From Streptococcus oralis subsp. tigurinus AZ_3a (GTDB lineage: Bacteria; Bacillota; Bacilli; Lactobacillales; Streptococcaceae), in the NCBI GenBank assembly GCA_000344275.1, contig AORU01000012.1, positions 1 through 64,000 of the forward strand: a stretch of DNA of 64,000 nucleotides, given 5' to 3'. The notes under the pieces were generated by a model that saw nothing but the letters and a program-made list of their open reading frames with translations, was not told the origin of the DNA and made no database searches. Shown here one piece after another: positions 35,269 through 43,300 of the stretch (position 1 is its first letter; each line of letters starts with the position of its first letter). The translations under genes and the position numbers were made by a program.

Positions 35269-35925
35269 ATGTCTCAATACAAGATTGCTCCGTCAATTCT
35301 GGCAGCAGATTATGCCAACTTTGAACGTGAAATCAAACGTCTAGAAGCAACTGGGGCAGAGTATGCCCATATCGATATCATGGATGGTCACTTTGTGCCA
35401 CAAATCAGCTTTGGTGCAGGTGTGGTTGAAGCTCTTCGTCCTAATAGCAAGATGGTCTTTGACTGCCACTTGATGGTAGCAAATCCAGAACACCACTTAG
35501 AAGACTTTGCGCGTGCAGGTGCAGACATCATCAGTATCCATGTTGAAGCAACACCTCATATCCATGGAGCCCTCCAAAAAATTCGCTCTCTTGGTGTCAA
35601 ACCTTCGGTTGTCATCAATCCTGGGACACCTGTGGAGGCGATCAAGCACATCCTTCATCTAGTTGACCAAGTCTTGGTTATGACAGTTAACCCTGGCTTC
35701 GGTGGGCAAGCATTTCTACCTGAAACCATGGACAAGGTTCGTGAGTTGGTTGCCCTTCGTCAGGAAAAAGGTTTGAGTTTTGAGATTGAAGTCGATGGCG
35801 GTATTGATGACCAGACTATTGCTCAAGCCAAAGAAGCTGGTGCGACCGTTTTTGTAGCAGGATCCTATGTCTTTAAGGGAGATGTCAATGAACGAGTGCA
35901 AACTCTCAGAAAACAATTGGACTAG
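35269..35925 (+). CDS. rpe: Ribulose-phosphate 3-epimerase
   Basis: This is a 218-aa TIM-barrel enzyme of the pentose phosphate pathway. Metal and active-site motifs are IAPSILAADYANFE, HIDIMDGHFVPQISFG, CHLMVANPE, MTVNPGFGGQAFLP and EVDGGIDDQTI. AAGGAGAAA precedes ATG 35269. The end overlaps thiN by 38 nt. Confidence 0.97.
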   Translation: MSQYKIAPSILAADYANFEREIKRLEATGAEYAHIDIMDGHFVPQISFGAGVVEALRPNSKMVFDCHLMVANPEHHLEDFARAGADIISIHVEATPHIHGALQKIRSLGVKPSVVINPGTPVEAIKHILHLVDQVLVMTVNPGFGGQAFLPETMDKVRELVALRQEKGLSFEIEVDGGIDDQTIAQAKEAGATVFVAGSYVFKGDVNERVQTLRKQLD

Positions 35926-36550
35926 GGTTGCTGTTTTTGCAGGTGGAGATCGCGGTCATTATCGGACGGATTTTGATTGCTTTGTCGGTGTGGATCGAGG
36001 CTCACTCTGGGTCTTGGAAGAAGACCTGCCTCTCGCTCTAGCAGTCGGGGATTTTGATTCGGTGACTGCAGATGAACGTCAGTTGATTCAAAAACGTGCC
36101 CAGCATTTTGTCCAAGCCCAGCCAGAAAAGAATGACACAGATCTGGAATTGGCTCTCTTGACCATTTTTGAACAAAAGCCTCAGGCCCAGGTCACTATTT
36201 TTGGGGCTTTGGGTGGTCGTATTGACCATATGCTGGCCAATGTCTTTCTGCCTAGCAATCCAAAGTTGGCCCCCTATATGCGCCAGATAGCGATTGAGGA
36301 TGAGCAAAATTTGATTGCCTATTGTCCAGAAGGGACCAGTCAGCTTGAACCGCGTTCAGACTACGATTATCTAGCCTTTATGCCGGTTCGGGATAGCCAA
36401 CTGACCATTCTCGGTGCCAAGTATGAGTTGACAGAGGAAAATTTTTTCTTTAAAAAAGTGTACGCTTCTAACGAATATATAGATAGGGAAGTTTCGGTGA
36501 CTTGCCCAGATGGCTATGTCGTCGTGCTGCATAGCAAGGACAGGAGGTAG
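35888..36550 (+). CDS. thiN: Thiamine pyrophosphokinase
   Basis: This is a 220-aa enzyme that makes thiamine diphosphate from thiamine and ATP. It has FVGVDRGSLWVLE, LAVGDFDSV, EKNDTDLELAL and FGALGGRIDHMLANV, which match the family. ATG 35888, with AAGGGAG 6 nt upstream inside rpe, fits best. Family members often begin closer to the VAVFAGGD strand, so the N-terminal 14 residues may be a variable extension. Confidence 0.93.
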   Translation: MNECKLSENNWTRVAVFAGGDRGHYRTDFDCFVGVDRGSLWVLEEDLPLALAVGDFDSVTADERQLIQKRAQHFVQAQPEKNDTDLELALLTIFEQKPQAQVTIFGALGGRIDHMLANVFLPSNPKLAPYMRQIAIEDEQNLIAYCPEGTSQLEPRSDYDYLAFMPVRDSQLTILGAKYELTEENFFFKKVYASNEYIDREVSVTCPDGYVVVLHSKDRR

Positions 36551-36551
36551 G

Positions 36552-37808
36552 ATGGAAAGTTTACTTGTTCTATTATTAATTGTCAACCTAGCTGGACTCT
36601 TTCTGATTTGGCAAAGGCAGGATAAGCAAGACAAGTACCTAGCCAAGAGTTTGGAGGATCAGGCAGACAATCTTTCAGACCAACTGGATTATCGCTTTGA
36701 ACAAGCTAGACAAGCCAGTCAGCTGGATCAAAAAGACTTGGAAGTGGCTGTCAGAGACCGTTTGCAGGAGGTGCGAATGGAGTTGCACCAAGGTCTGACG
36801 CAAGTTAGACAGGAGATGAACGAGAATCTCCTCCAAACCAGAGATAAGACCGACCAACGCCTCCAAGCCCTGCAGGAGTCCAATGAGCAACGTTTGGAGC
36901 AAATGCGCCAGACGGTCGAAGAAAAGTTAGAAAAGACCTTGCAGACACGCTTACAGGCTTCCTTTGAGACAGTTTCCAAGCAACTAGAGTCTGTCAATCG
37001 TGGTCTTGGAGAGATGCAGACAGTTGCCCGCGATGTTGGTGCCCTCAACAAGGTTCTCTCTGGAACCAAGACGCGAGGGATTCTAGGCGAATTGCAACTG
37101 GGGCAGATCATCGAAGACATCATGACACGTGCCCAGTACGAACGAGAATTTGCAACGGTTGAAAACTCCAGTGAACGAGTAGAGTATGCCATCAAGTTAC
37201 CTGGACAGGGTGACCAGGAATATGTCTATTTACCGATTGACTCCAAGTTTCCACTGGCGGATTATTATCGCTTAGAAGAAGCTTATGAAGCAGGCGATAA
37301 GGACGAGATTGAACGCTGTCGCAAGTCACTCCTAGCTAGCGTCAAGCGCTTTGCCAAGGATATCAAGAGCAAGTACATAGCACCACCTCGGACGACCAAT
37401 TTTGGAGTCTTGTTTGTTCCGACAGAAGGTCTTTATTCAGAGATTGTTCGCAATCCGGTCTTCTTTGATGACTTGAGACGGGAGGAGCAGATTATTGTTG
37501 CTGGTCCAAGTACCCTATCAGCCCTGCTTAATTCCCTATCAGTTGGCTTCAAAACCCTCAATATCCAAAAGAGTGCTGACCATATCAGCAAGACCCTAGC
37601 TAGTGTCAAGACTGAGTTTGGCAAGTTCGGAGGCATTCTGGTCAAGGCGCAAAAGCATCTCCAACATGCCTCTGGCAATATTGATGAATTATTAAACCGT
37701 CGTACTACAGCTATCGAGCGGACGCTCCGTCACATTGAGTTATCAGAAGGTGAGCCTTCGCTTGATCTACTCCATTTCCAAGAAGATGAGGAAGAATATG
37801 AAGATTAG
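36552..37808 (+). CDS. rmuC: DNA recombination protein RmuC
   Basis: This is a 418-aa protein of the RmuC family (PF02646). A membrane anchor at 1-20 (MESLLVLLLIVNLAGLFLIW) is followed by a long Gln/Glu/Arg-rich coiled coil (about 30-150) and a nuclease-like C-terminal domain with GILGELQLGQIIEDIM, YLPIDSKFPLADYYRLEEA and RTTNFGVLFVPTEGLY. RmuC proteins limit DNA inversions. AGGAGG lies 4 nt before the ATG. It overlaps yhaM by 11 nt. Confidence 0.94.
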   Translation: MESLLVLLLIVNLAGLFLIWQRQDKQDKYLAKSLEDQADNLSDQLDYRFEQARQASQLDQKDLEVAVRDRLQEVRMELHQGLTQVRQEMNENLLQTRDKTDQRLQALQESNEQRLEQMRQTVEEKLEKTLQTRLQASFETVSKQLESVNRGLGEMQTVARDVGALNKVLSGTKTRGILGELQLGQIIEDIMTRAQYEREFATVENSSERVEYAIKLPGQGDQEYVYLPIDSKFPLADYYRLEEAYEAGDKDEIERCRKSLLASVKRFAKDIKSKYIAPPRTTNFGVLFVPTEGLYSEIVRNPVFFDDLRREEQIIVAGPSTLSALLNSLSVGFKTLNIQKSADHISKTLASVKTEFGKFGGILVKAQKHLQHASGNIDELLNRRTTAIERTLRHIELSEGEPSLDLLHFQEDEEEYED

Positions 37809-38739
37809 TCACATGAAAAAAGATGAGCTGTTTGAAGGCTTTTACCTGATTAAGTCAGCTGACCTGAGGCAGACACGTGCTGGGAAAAACTACCTAGCAT
37901 TTACCTTCCAAGACGATAGTGGCGAGATTGAAGGGAAACTCTGGGATGCCCAACCGCATAACGTTGAGGCCTTTACCGCTGGGAAAGTAGTCCACATGCA
38001 GGGACGCCGAGAAGTGTACAATAATACTCCTCAAGTCAATCAAATCACGCTTCGTTTACCTCAGCCTGGCGAACCTAATGATCCAGCAGATTTCAAGGTC
38101 AAGTCACCAGTCGATGTCAAGGAAATCCGTGACTACATGTCACAAATGATTTTCAAGATTGAAAACCCTGTCTGGCAGCGTATCGTTCGTAGTCTCTACA
38201 CCAAGTATGATAAGGAATTCTACTCTTATCCGGCTGCCAAGACCAACCACCATGCCTTTGAAACGGGTTTGGCCTATCATACAGCAACCATGGTGCGCTT
38301 GGCAGATGCCATTAGCGACATCTATCCTCAGCTCAATAAGAGCCTCCTCTATGCCGGGATTATGCTGCATGATTTGGCCAAGGTTATTGAGTTGACGGGA
38401 CCAGACCAGACGGAGTACACAGTACGAGGCAATCTCATCGGCCATATAGCTCTGATTGATAGTGAAATTACCAAGACAGTCATGGAACTGGGTATCGATG
38501 ATACTAGAGAAGAAGTGGTGCTACTGCGCCATGTTATCCTCAGTCATCATGGCTTACTGGAGTATGGAAGTCCAGTCCGTCCACGCGTTATGGAGGCAGA
38601 AATTATCCATATGATTGACAATCTAGATGCCAGCATGATGATGATGTCAACAGCTCTTGCTTTGGTGGACAAAGGTGAGATGACCAATAAAATCTTCGCT
38701 ATGGACAATCGTTCCTTCTATAAACCAGATTTAGATTAA
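37798..38739 (+). CDS. yhaM: 3'-5' exoribonuclease YhaM (OB fold plus HD domain)
   Basis: This is a 313-aa nuclease. The OB domain (about 1-100, LIKSADLRQTRAGKNYLAFTFQDDSG) is followed by an HD phosphohydrolase-type domain with HHAFETGLAYHTATMVRLAD and AGIMLHDLAKVIEL. YhaM trims a few 3' nucleotides from many mRNAs in streptococci. ATG 37798 has GAGGA 6 nt upstream and overlaps the rmuC stop. It is the last gene of the rsmA run. Confidence 0.95.
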   Translation: MKISHMKKDELFEGFYLIKSADLRQTRAGKNYLAFTFQDDSGEIEGKLWDAQPHNVEAFTAGKVVHMQGRREVYNNTPQVNQITLRLPQPGEPNDPADFKVKSPVDVKEIRDYMSQMIFKIENPVWQRIVRSLYTKYDKEFYSYPAAKTNHHAFETGLAYHTATMVRLADAISDIYPQLNKSLLYAGIMLHDLAKVIELTGPDQTEYTVRGNLIGHIALIDSEITKTVMELGIDDTREEVVLLRHVILSHHGLLEYGSPVRPRVMEAEIIHMIDNLDASMMMMSTALALVDKGEMTNKIFAMDNRSFYKPDLD

Positions 38740-38747
38740 TAATTTAA

Positions 38748-38787
38748 GAAAAACGAGCATTTTTTACGCAATAATGTTCGTTTTTTT
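38748..38787 (+). terminator. yhaM terminator that also forms an inverted PurBox-like pair
   Basis: AAAAACGAGCATT (38749-38761) pairs with AATGTTCGTTTTT (38773-38785) and runs into T, a normal terminator. Both arms also match the PurR box consensus AWWWCCGAACWWT in inverted orientation (about 11/13 and 12/13), just upstream of the purR -10. Confidence 0.8.
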
Positions 38788-38796
38788 ATGTGAATA

Positions 38797-38805
38797 TGGT
38801 ATAAT
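38797..38805 (+). promoter_or_regulatory. Extended -10 promoter of purR
   Basis: TGGTATAAT has its box at 38800-38805. The -35 position falls inside the right arm of the preceding terminator/PurBox element. Confidence 0.75.
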
Positions 38806-38843
38806 GGATAAAATATTAAAATTAAATGGAATGGTAAATAAAA

Positions 38844-39671
38844 ATGAAATTAAGAAGAAGTGATCGGATGGTTGTCATTTCCAACTATTTGATTAATAAT
38901 CCATACAAACTAACAAGTCTCAATACCTTTGCAGAAAAGTACGAATCTGCTAAATCATCGATTTCAGAGGATATCGTGATTATCAAGCGTGCCTTTGAGG
39001 AAATCGAAATTGGTCATATTCAGACTGTGACTGGAGCAGGTGGTGGCGTTATCTTTACACCATCAATCTCGAGTCATGAAGCCAAAGAAATGATCGCAGA
39101 TTTGCGTGACAAACTTTCAGAAAGCGACCGTATCTTGCCAGGTGGTTATATCTACCTGTCTGATTTGCTTAGTACGCCTGCCATTTTGAAAAATATTGGG
39201 CGCATCATTGCCAAGAGCTTTATGGACCAAAAAATCGATGCCGTTATGACAGTAGCAACAAAAGGTGTGCCACTCGCAAATGCAGTTGCCAATGTCCTCA
39301 ATGTTCCATTTGTCATTGTGCGCCGTGACTTGAAAATTACCGAAGGTTCAACGGTCAGCGTCAACTATGTTTCAGGTTCCAGCGGTGACCGTATTGAGAA
39401 AATGTTCCTTTCAAAACGCAGTCTCAAGGCAGGCAGTCGTGTCTTGATTGTGGATGACTTCTTGAAAGGTGGCGGAACGGTCAACGGGATGATTAGTCTC
39501 TTGCGTGAGTTTGACTCTGAACTAGCTGGTGTCGCAGTCTTTGCAGACAATGCCCAAGAAGAACGTGAAAAGCAGTTTGATTACAAGTCACTCTTGAAAG
39601 TAACCAATATTGATGTTAAGAACCAATCCATCGATGTTGAGATTGGAAATATCTTTGACGAAGACAAATAA
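38844..39671 (+). CDS. purR: Purine operon regulator PurR
   Basis: This is a 275-aa regulator. The N-terminal winged helix (about 1-75, LRRSDRMVVISNYLINNPYKL) joins a phosphoribosyltransferase-like domain with the PRPP motif RVLIVDDFLKGGGTV. In streptococci and lactococci PurR controls purine synthesis genes according to PRPP. Candidate sites in this window lie at its own promoter and at the NCS2 permease promoter. Confidence 0.96.
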   Translation: MKLRRSDRMVVISNYLINNPYKLTSLNTFAEKYESAKSSISEDIVIIKRAFEEIEIGHIQTVTGAGGGVIFTPSISSHEAKEMIADLRDKLSESDRILPGGYIYLSDLLSTPAILKNIGRIIAKSFMDQKIDAVMTVATKGVPLANAVANVLNVPFVIVRRDLKITEGSTVSVNYVSGSSGDRIEKMFLSKRSLKAGSRVLIVDDFLKGGGTVNGMISLLREFDSELAGVAVFADNAQEEREKQFDYKSLLKVTNIDVKNQSIDVEIGNIFDEDK

Positions 39672-39682
39672 GAGATAGAACT

Positions 39683-39714
39683 AAAGGTTGGAACGATTGT
39701 CCCAGCCTTTCTTT
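39683..39714 (+). terminator. Probable terminator of purR
   Basis: The 9-bp stem AAAGGTTGG/CCAGCCTTT has a 10-nt loop. The following tract CTTTG is short, so some readthrough into lysA is likely, and no clear promoter for lysA is seen. Confidence 0.65.
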
Positions 39715-39737
39715 GCAAACAGAATAGAAGGATGCTT

Positions 39738-40994
39738 ATGAAAACACCATTTATCAGTCGTGAAGATTTAGAAACAATTGTTGCAGAGTTCCCGACTCCC
39801 TTCCACTTGTATGACGAGAAGGGGATTCGTGAAAAAGCAAGAGCAGTCAATCAGGCCTTCTCTTGGAATAAGGGATTCAAAGAATATTTTGCAGTTAAGG
39901 CCACTCCAACACCAGCTATCTTGAAAATCCTCAAAGAGGAAGGTTGTGGTGTGGATTGTTCTAGTTACGTGGAGCTCTTGATGAGCCACAAACTGAATTT
40001 CCCCGGTTCTGAAATCATGTTCTCTTCTAACAACACGCCTGACAAGGAATATGCCTATGCGCGTGAATTGGGTGCGACCATTAACTTGGATGCCTTTGAA
40101 GATATTGAACATTTAGAGCGTGCAGCAGGCATTCCAGAAATCATCTCTTGTCGTTACAATCCTGGTGGCGTTTTTGAGCTAGGAACAGATATCATGGACA
40201 ATCCAGGAGAGGCCAAGTTTGGCATGACCAAGGACCAGCTTTTTGAAGCCTTTGCAGTTTTAAAGGAAAAAGGAGCCAAGACATTTGGGATTCACTCCTT
40301 CCTAGCATCCAATACTGTCACCTACCTATACTACCCAGAGTTGGCGCGTCAGCTTTTTGAATTAGCCGTTGAAATCAAGGAAACGTTGGGCATTTCACTA
40401 GACTCTATCAATCTTTCTGGCGGAATCGGAGTCGATTACCGCCCAGACCAGGAGCCAAATGACATCGCTGTGATTGGTGAGGGAGTTCGTAAGGTTTATG
40501 AGGAAGTTCTTACACCTGCAGGACTTGGTCAGGTCAAGATTTTTACTGAATTAGGCCGTTTTATGTTGGCACCTCATGGATCTCTCGTCACAAGAGTCAC
40601 TCATAAGAAAAAAACCTATCGTACCTATCTAGGTGTGGATGCATCAGCAGTCAACCTCATGCGCCCAGCCATGTATGGAGCCTACCACCATATCACCAAT
40701 CTGACTCATCCAGACGGACCTGTTGAGGTGGTAGATGTGGTCGGTTCACTCTGTGAAAACAATGATAAATTTGCCATTAATCGCGAACTACCTCATACAG
40801 AAATCGGTGATTTGCTGGTAATTCATGATACAGGTGCACATGGATTCTCCATGGGTTATCAGTACAATGCCAAACTACGCTCGGCAGAAATCCTCTATAC
40901 CGAAGAAGGCAAAGCCCGCCAAATCCGCCGTGCAGAGCGCCCTGAGGACTATTTTGCAACCTTGTATGGTTTTGATTTTGAATCGGATCATTAA
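39738..40994 (+). CDS. lysA: Diaminopimelate decarboxylase
   Basis: This is a 418-aa fold-type III PLP enzyme making L-lysine, needed for protein and for the Lys-type peptidoglycan of streptococci. The PLP lysine is K54 in YFAVKATPTPAIL. Other blocks are GCGVDCSSYVEL, ISCRYNPGG, LSGGIGVDYRP and SLCENNDKFAINRELP with the active-site Cys. ATG 39738 is preferred to 39732 on ribosome-site spacing (AAGGA). It probably depends on readthrough from purR. Confidence 0.93.
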   Translation: MKTPFISREDLETIVAEFPTPFHLYDEKGIREKARAVNQAFSWNKGFKEYFAVKATPTPAILKILKEEGCGVDCSSYVELLMSHKLNFPGSEIMFSSNNTPDKEYAYARELGATINLDAFEDIEHLERAAGIPEIISCRYNPGGVFELGTDIMDNPGEAKFGMTKDQLFEAFAVLKEKGAKTFGIHSFLASNTVTYLYYPELARQLFELAVEIKETLGISLDSINLSGGIGVDYRPDQEPNDIAVIGEGVRKVYEEVLTPAGLGQVKIFTELGRFMLAPHGSLVTRVTHKKKTYRTYLGVDASAVNLMRPAMYGAYHHITNLTHPDGPVEVVDVVGSLCENNDKFAINRELPHTEIGDLLVIHDTGAHGFSMGYQYNAKLRSAEILYTEEGKARQIRRAERPEDYFATLYGFDFESDH

Positions 40995-41053
40995 AAGAAA
41001 TTGAAAATGAAAGTGAAAAACAGATTGCTTTCTAAAAAATAGACAAAAAAACC

Positions 41054-41101
41054 TTGTTTTTCACCTTACTCGTGATATAATAAAACTATAAAACGGTTTC
41101 A
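41054..41101 (+). promoter_or_regulatory. pflA promoter with cre-like site
   Basis: TTGTTT, a 16-nt spacer and the extended -10 TGATATAAT (box at 41076-41081) form the promoter. TATAAAACGGTTTCA (41087-41101), centred on CG, fits the CcpA cre consensus at 13 of 15 positions and overlaps the transcription start. Confidence 0.65.
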
Positions 41102-41115
41102 AGGAAGGTGACGAT

Positions 41116-41910
41116 ATGTCTGAAGAAACAATTGACTATGGACAAGTGACAGGAATGGTGCATTCGACAGAGAGTTTTGGGGCGGTAGATGGCCCTGGGA
41201 TTCGGTTTATTGTCTTTTTGCAGGGCTGTCAGATGCGTTGCCAATACTGCCATAACCCCGATACATGGGCTATGGAGACCAATAAATCACGAAGACGGAC
41301 AGTAGACGATGTTTTGTCAGAAGCCCTTCGCTACCGTGGTTTCTGGGGAGACAAAGGAGGAATCACTGTCAGTGGAGGAGAAGCCCTCTTACAGATTGAT
41401 TTCTTGATTGCCCTTTTTACCAAGGCCAAGGAAAAAGGAATCCACTGTACCTTGGATACCTGTGCTCTTCCGTTCCGTAATAAACCACGTTATCTCGAAA
41501 AGTTTAATAAACTCATGGCTGTGACAGATTTGGTTCTCTTGGATATCAAGGAAATCAACGACGAACAACACAGGATTGTTACCAGCCAAACCAATAAAAA
41601 CATCTTGGCTTGTGCAAAATATCTATCAGATATTGGGAAGCCTGTGTGGATTCGCCATGTGCTGGTTCCAGGCTTGACAGACAGGGATGAGGACTTGATT
41701 GAACTCGGCAAATTCGTCAAAACCCTTAAAAACGTTGATAAGTTTGAAATTCTACCTTATCACACTATGGGAGAATTCAAGTGGCGTGAACTTGGAATTC
41801 CATACTCACTTGAAGGGGTAAAACCACCAACAGCAGACCGTGTCAAGAATGCCAAAAGACTCATGGATACAGAAAGCTATCAAGACTATATGAAACGTGT
41901 ACATGGATAA
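41116..41910 (+). CDS. pflA: Pyruvate formate-lyase activating enzyme
   Basis: This is a 264-aa radical-SAM enzyme that installs the glycyl radical on PflB under anaerobiosis. The 4Fe-4S cluster motif is CQMRCQYC (C38, C42, C45), preceded by GAVDGPGIRFIVFLQG. GGITVSGGEALLQ is the SAM-binding GGE motif. AAGGAAGG precedes the ATG. It is monocistronic, with a cre-like site near +1 fitting known carbon control of mixed-acid fermentation. Confidence 0.97.
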   Translation: MSEETIDYGQVTGMVHSTESFGAVDGPGIRFIVFLQGCQMRCQYCHNPDTWAMETNKSRRRTVDDVLSEALRYRGFWGDKGGITVSGGEALLQIDFLIALFTKAKEKGIHCTLDTCALPFRNKPRYLEKFNKLMAVTDLVLLDIKEINDEQHRIVTSQTNKNILACAKYLSDIGKPVWIRHVLVPGLTDRDEDLIELGKFVKTLKNVDKFEILPYHTMGEFKWRELGIPYSLEGVKPPTADRVKNAKRLMDTESYQDYMKRVHG

Positions 41911-41914
41911 AAAA

Positions 41915-41942
41915 GAAGCCTGATGGGAACATCAGGCTTTTG
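41915..41942 (+). terminator. Terminator of pflA
   Basis: The 10-bp perfect stem AAGCCTGATG/CATCAGGCTT has a GGAA loop and ends in TTTTG. Confidence 0.9.
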
Positions 41943-41948
41943 TGATGC

Positions 41949-41975
41949 AAAAAAGCCTAGCCTTTCAGCTAAGCC
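41949..41975 (-). terminator. Terminator of yidC2
   Basis: On the minus strand the GGCTTAGC/GCTAGGCT stem (two G-U pairs) has a 6-nt loop and six T. Confidence 0.75.
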
Positions 41976-41981
41976 GTTGCC

Positions 41982-42920
41982 TTATTTTCTAGAATGTTGT
42001 TTACCAGCATTACGTTTTTTATGTTTCTTAGTAGTCGTAATTGCAGTTGCTTGGTTAGGAGTGATATCTTTTCGCCCGCCTGTAGTTGATGCTGAACTTG
42101 CTTTTGGTGGATTTTTGGCAAATTCTTCACGTACTTTTTGACGAAGTTTTGGACGAACAACATAGTTAACGATGAACTGTTGGAGAATCATCATGAAACC
42201 GCCGACAACCCAGTAAAGTGTCACACTGGCTGGTGCGAAGAGGGAGAAGACGACAATCATGAGTGGGCTCATGTAAATCATTTTCTTGAGTTGATCTCTT
42301 TGCATCTCGTCTTCTACTCCGTGAAGTGAAAGGAGTGATTGGAGATAGTAGAGGATACCAGCGAAGGCGACAAGGATCATACTTGGGGAACCGAGATTGA
42401 TACCCAAGAAGGTAGAGCTAGATACTCCATCAGTATATTGGGCTGCAAAGTAGATAGCAGAGAAGAAAGGCATTTGAATGAGGATAGGGAAGCATCCTAC
42501 ACCACCGAACATGCTGATGCCGTTTTCTTTTTGTGCAGCAAAGAGAGCCTGTTGTGCTTCTAGTTTTTCTTCCTGAGTTGTTGCCTCTTTAAGGCGTGTT
42601 TGATGTGGTTCGAGCACGTGTTTGAGAGCATTCATCTTTTCAGAGTGAAGTGTTGCCTTCCATGATTGGTAGATACCAAGTGGCAAAATAATCAAACGTA
42701 CGATAATCGTTACGATGATGATCCCAATCCCAAAACCAAGGTTCATATCATTGGCAAAGTATTTGATAGCCTCTGCCATAGGCGATCCGATAGTGTTCCA
42801 GATAAAACCAGTAGGTTGTCCTGTTGCTTTGTCTACTTGGACACAGCCTGACAAGACGAGTAGCATAGCCACTCCTATAGCAGAGAGGGCAAAACGTTTA
42901 ATAGATTTCAATGTTTTCAT
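41982..42920 (-). CDS. yidC2: Membrane protein insertase YidC2 (SpoIIIJ/Oxa1 family), lipoprotein
   Basis: This is a 312-aa insertase. The signal peptide has the lipobox LVLSGC, so the mature N-terminus is a lipid-modified Cys near residue 26. Five membrane helices follow, with IIVTIIVRLIILPLG carrying the conserved groove Arg, and FPILIQMPFFSAIYFA. The C-terminal tail (about 265-312) is long and very basic (TTTKKHKKRNAGKQHSRK). That tail is the mark of the ribosome-binding YidC2 paralogue in streptococci. Neighbouring acylphosphatase is the usual partner. Confidence 0.93.
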   Translation of the reverse strand: MKTLKSIKRFALSAIGVAMLLVLSGCVQVDKATGQPTGFIWNTIGSPMAEAIKYFANDMNLGFGIGIIIVTIIVRLIILPLGIYQSWKATLHSEKMNALKHVLEPHQTRLKEATTQEEKLEAQQALFAAQKENGISMFGGVGCFPILIQMPFFSAIYFAAQYTDGVSSSTFLGINLGSPSMILVAFAGILYYLQSLLSLHGVEDEMQRDQLKKMIYMSPLMIVVFSLFAPASVTLYWVVGGFMMILQQFIVNYVVRPKLRQKVREEFAKNPPKASSASTTGGRKDITPNQATAITTTKKHKKRNAGKQHSRK

Positions 42921-42946
42921 TCCTTCTTTAAAAATTATACCTTTCT

Positions 42947-42975
42947 ATTCTACTGTTTTTTTGTAAAATATACAA
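42947..42975 (-). promoter_or_regulatory. Probable promoter of yidC2
   Basis: On the minus strand there is TTGTAT, a 17-nt spacer and TAGAAT. A second TATAAT lies closer to the start codon and would give a leader shorter than 10 nt. Confidence 0.5.
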
Positions 42976-42988
42976 TAGTTCTAGAGAC

Positions 42989-43267
42989 CTAATTTGCGAC
43001 TTTGAAGTCCGAATAGGATGAAAAGTTGCTCATTTGTACATCTAGATAGGTGACTTTTGAAAAAGGTGTCGGTCCTTTTCGGATTTCTTGGATAAATTTT
43101 GCCATAGTGGCAGAGGAGTCTGCCTGAGCAAGAATTTCCACTGTGCCATCGTCATTATTCCAGACACGACCAGTGATGCCACCGATTTCAAGAGCTAAAG
43201 TATAAACACCCCAGCGAAAACCAACACCCTGCACCCTGCCTTGGGCAATCATTCTAACCTTTTGCAT
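42989..43267 (-). CDS. Acylphosphatase
   Basis: This is a 92-aa protein. The catalytic loop GRVQGVGFRWGV carries the phosphate-binding Arg, and GRVWNNDDGTVEILAQ carries the catalytic Asn. It hydrolyses carboxyl-phosphate bonds such as acetyl phosphate. Its promoter shares the -10 region with the divergent TrmH-family gene. yidC2 lies downstream on the same strand with its own promoter. Confidence 0.95.
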   Translation of the reverse strand: MQKVRMIAQGRVQGVGFRWGVYTLALEIGGITGRVWNNDDGTVEILAQADSSATMAKFIQEIRKGPTPFSKVTYLDVQMSNFSSYSDFKVAN

Positions 43268-43285
43268 ACCAAACCCCTTTGATTG

Positions 43286-43296
43286 TGTTATAATAT
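43286..43296. promoter_or_regulatory. Overlapping divergent -10 boxes: TrmH-type gene (+) and acylphosphatase (-)
   Basis: The plus strand has the extended -10 TGTTATAAT (box at 43289-43294). The minus strand has TATTAT over 43291-43296. The shared AT-rich core reads as a -10 both ways. The plus-strand ATG at 43301 lies 6 nt after the box, predicting a leaderless message. Confidence 0.7.
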
Positions 43297-43300
43297 TTCT

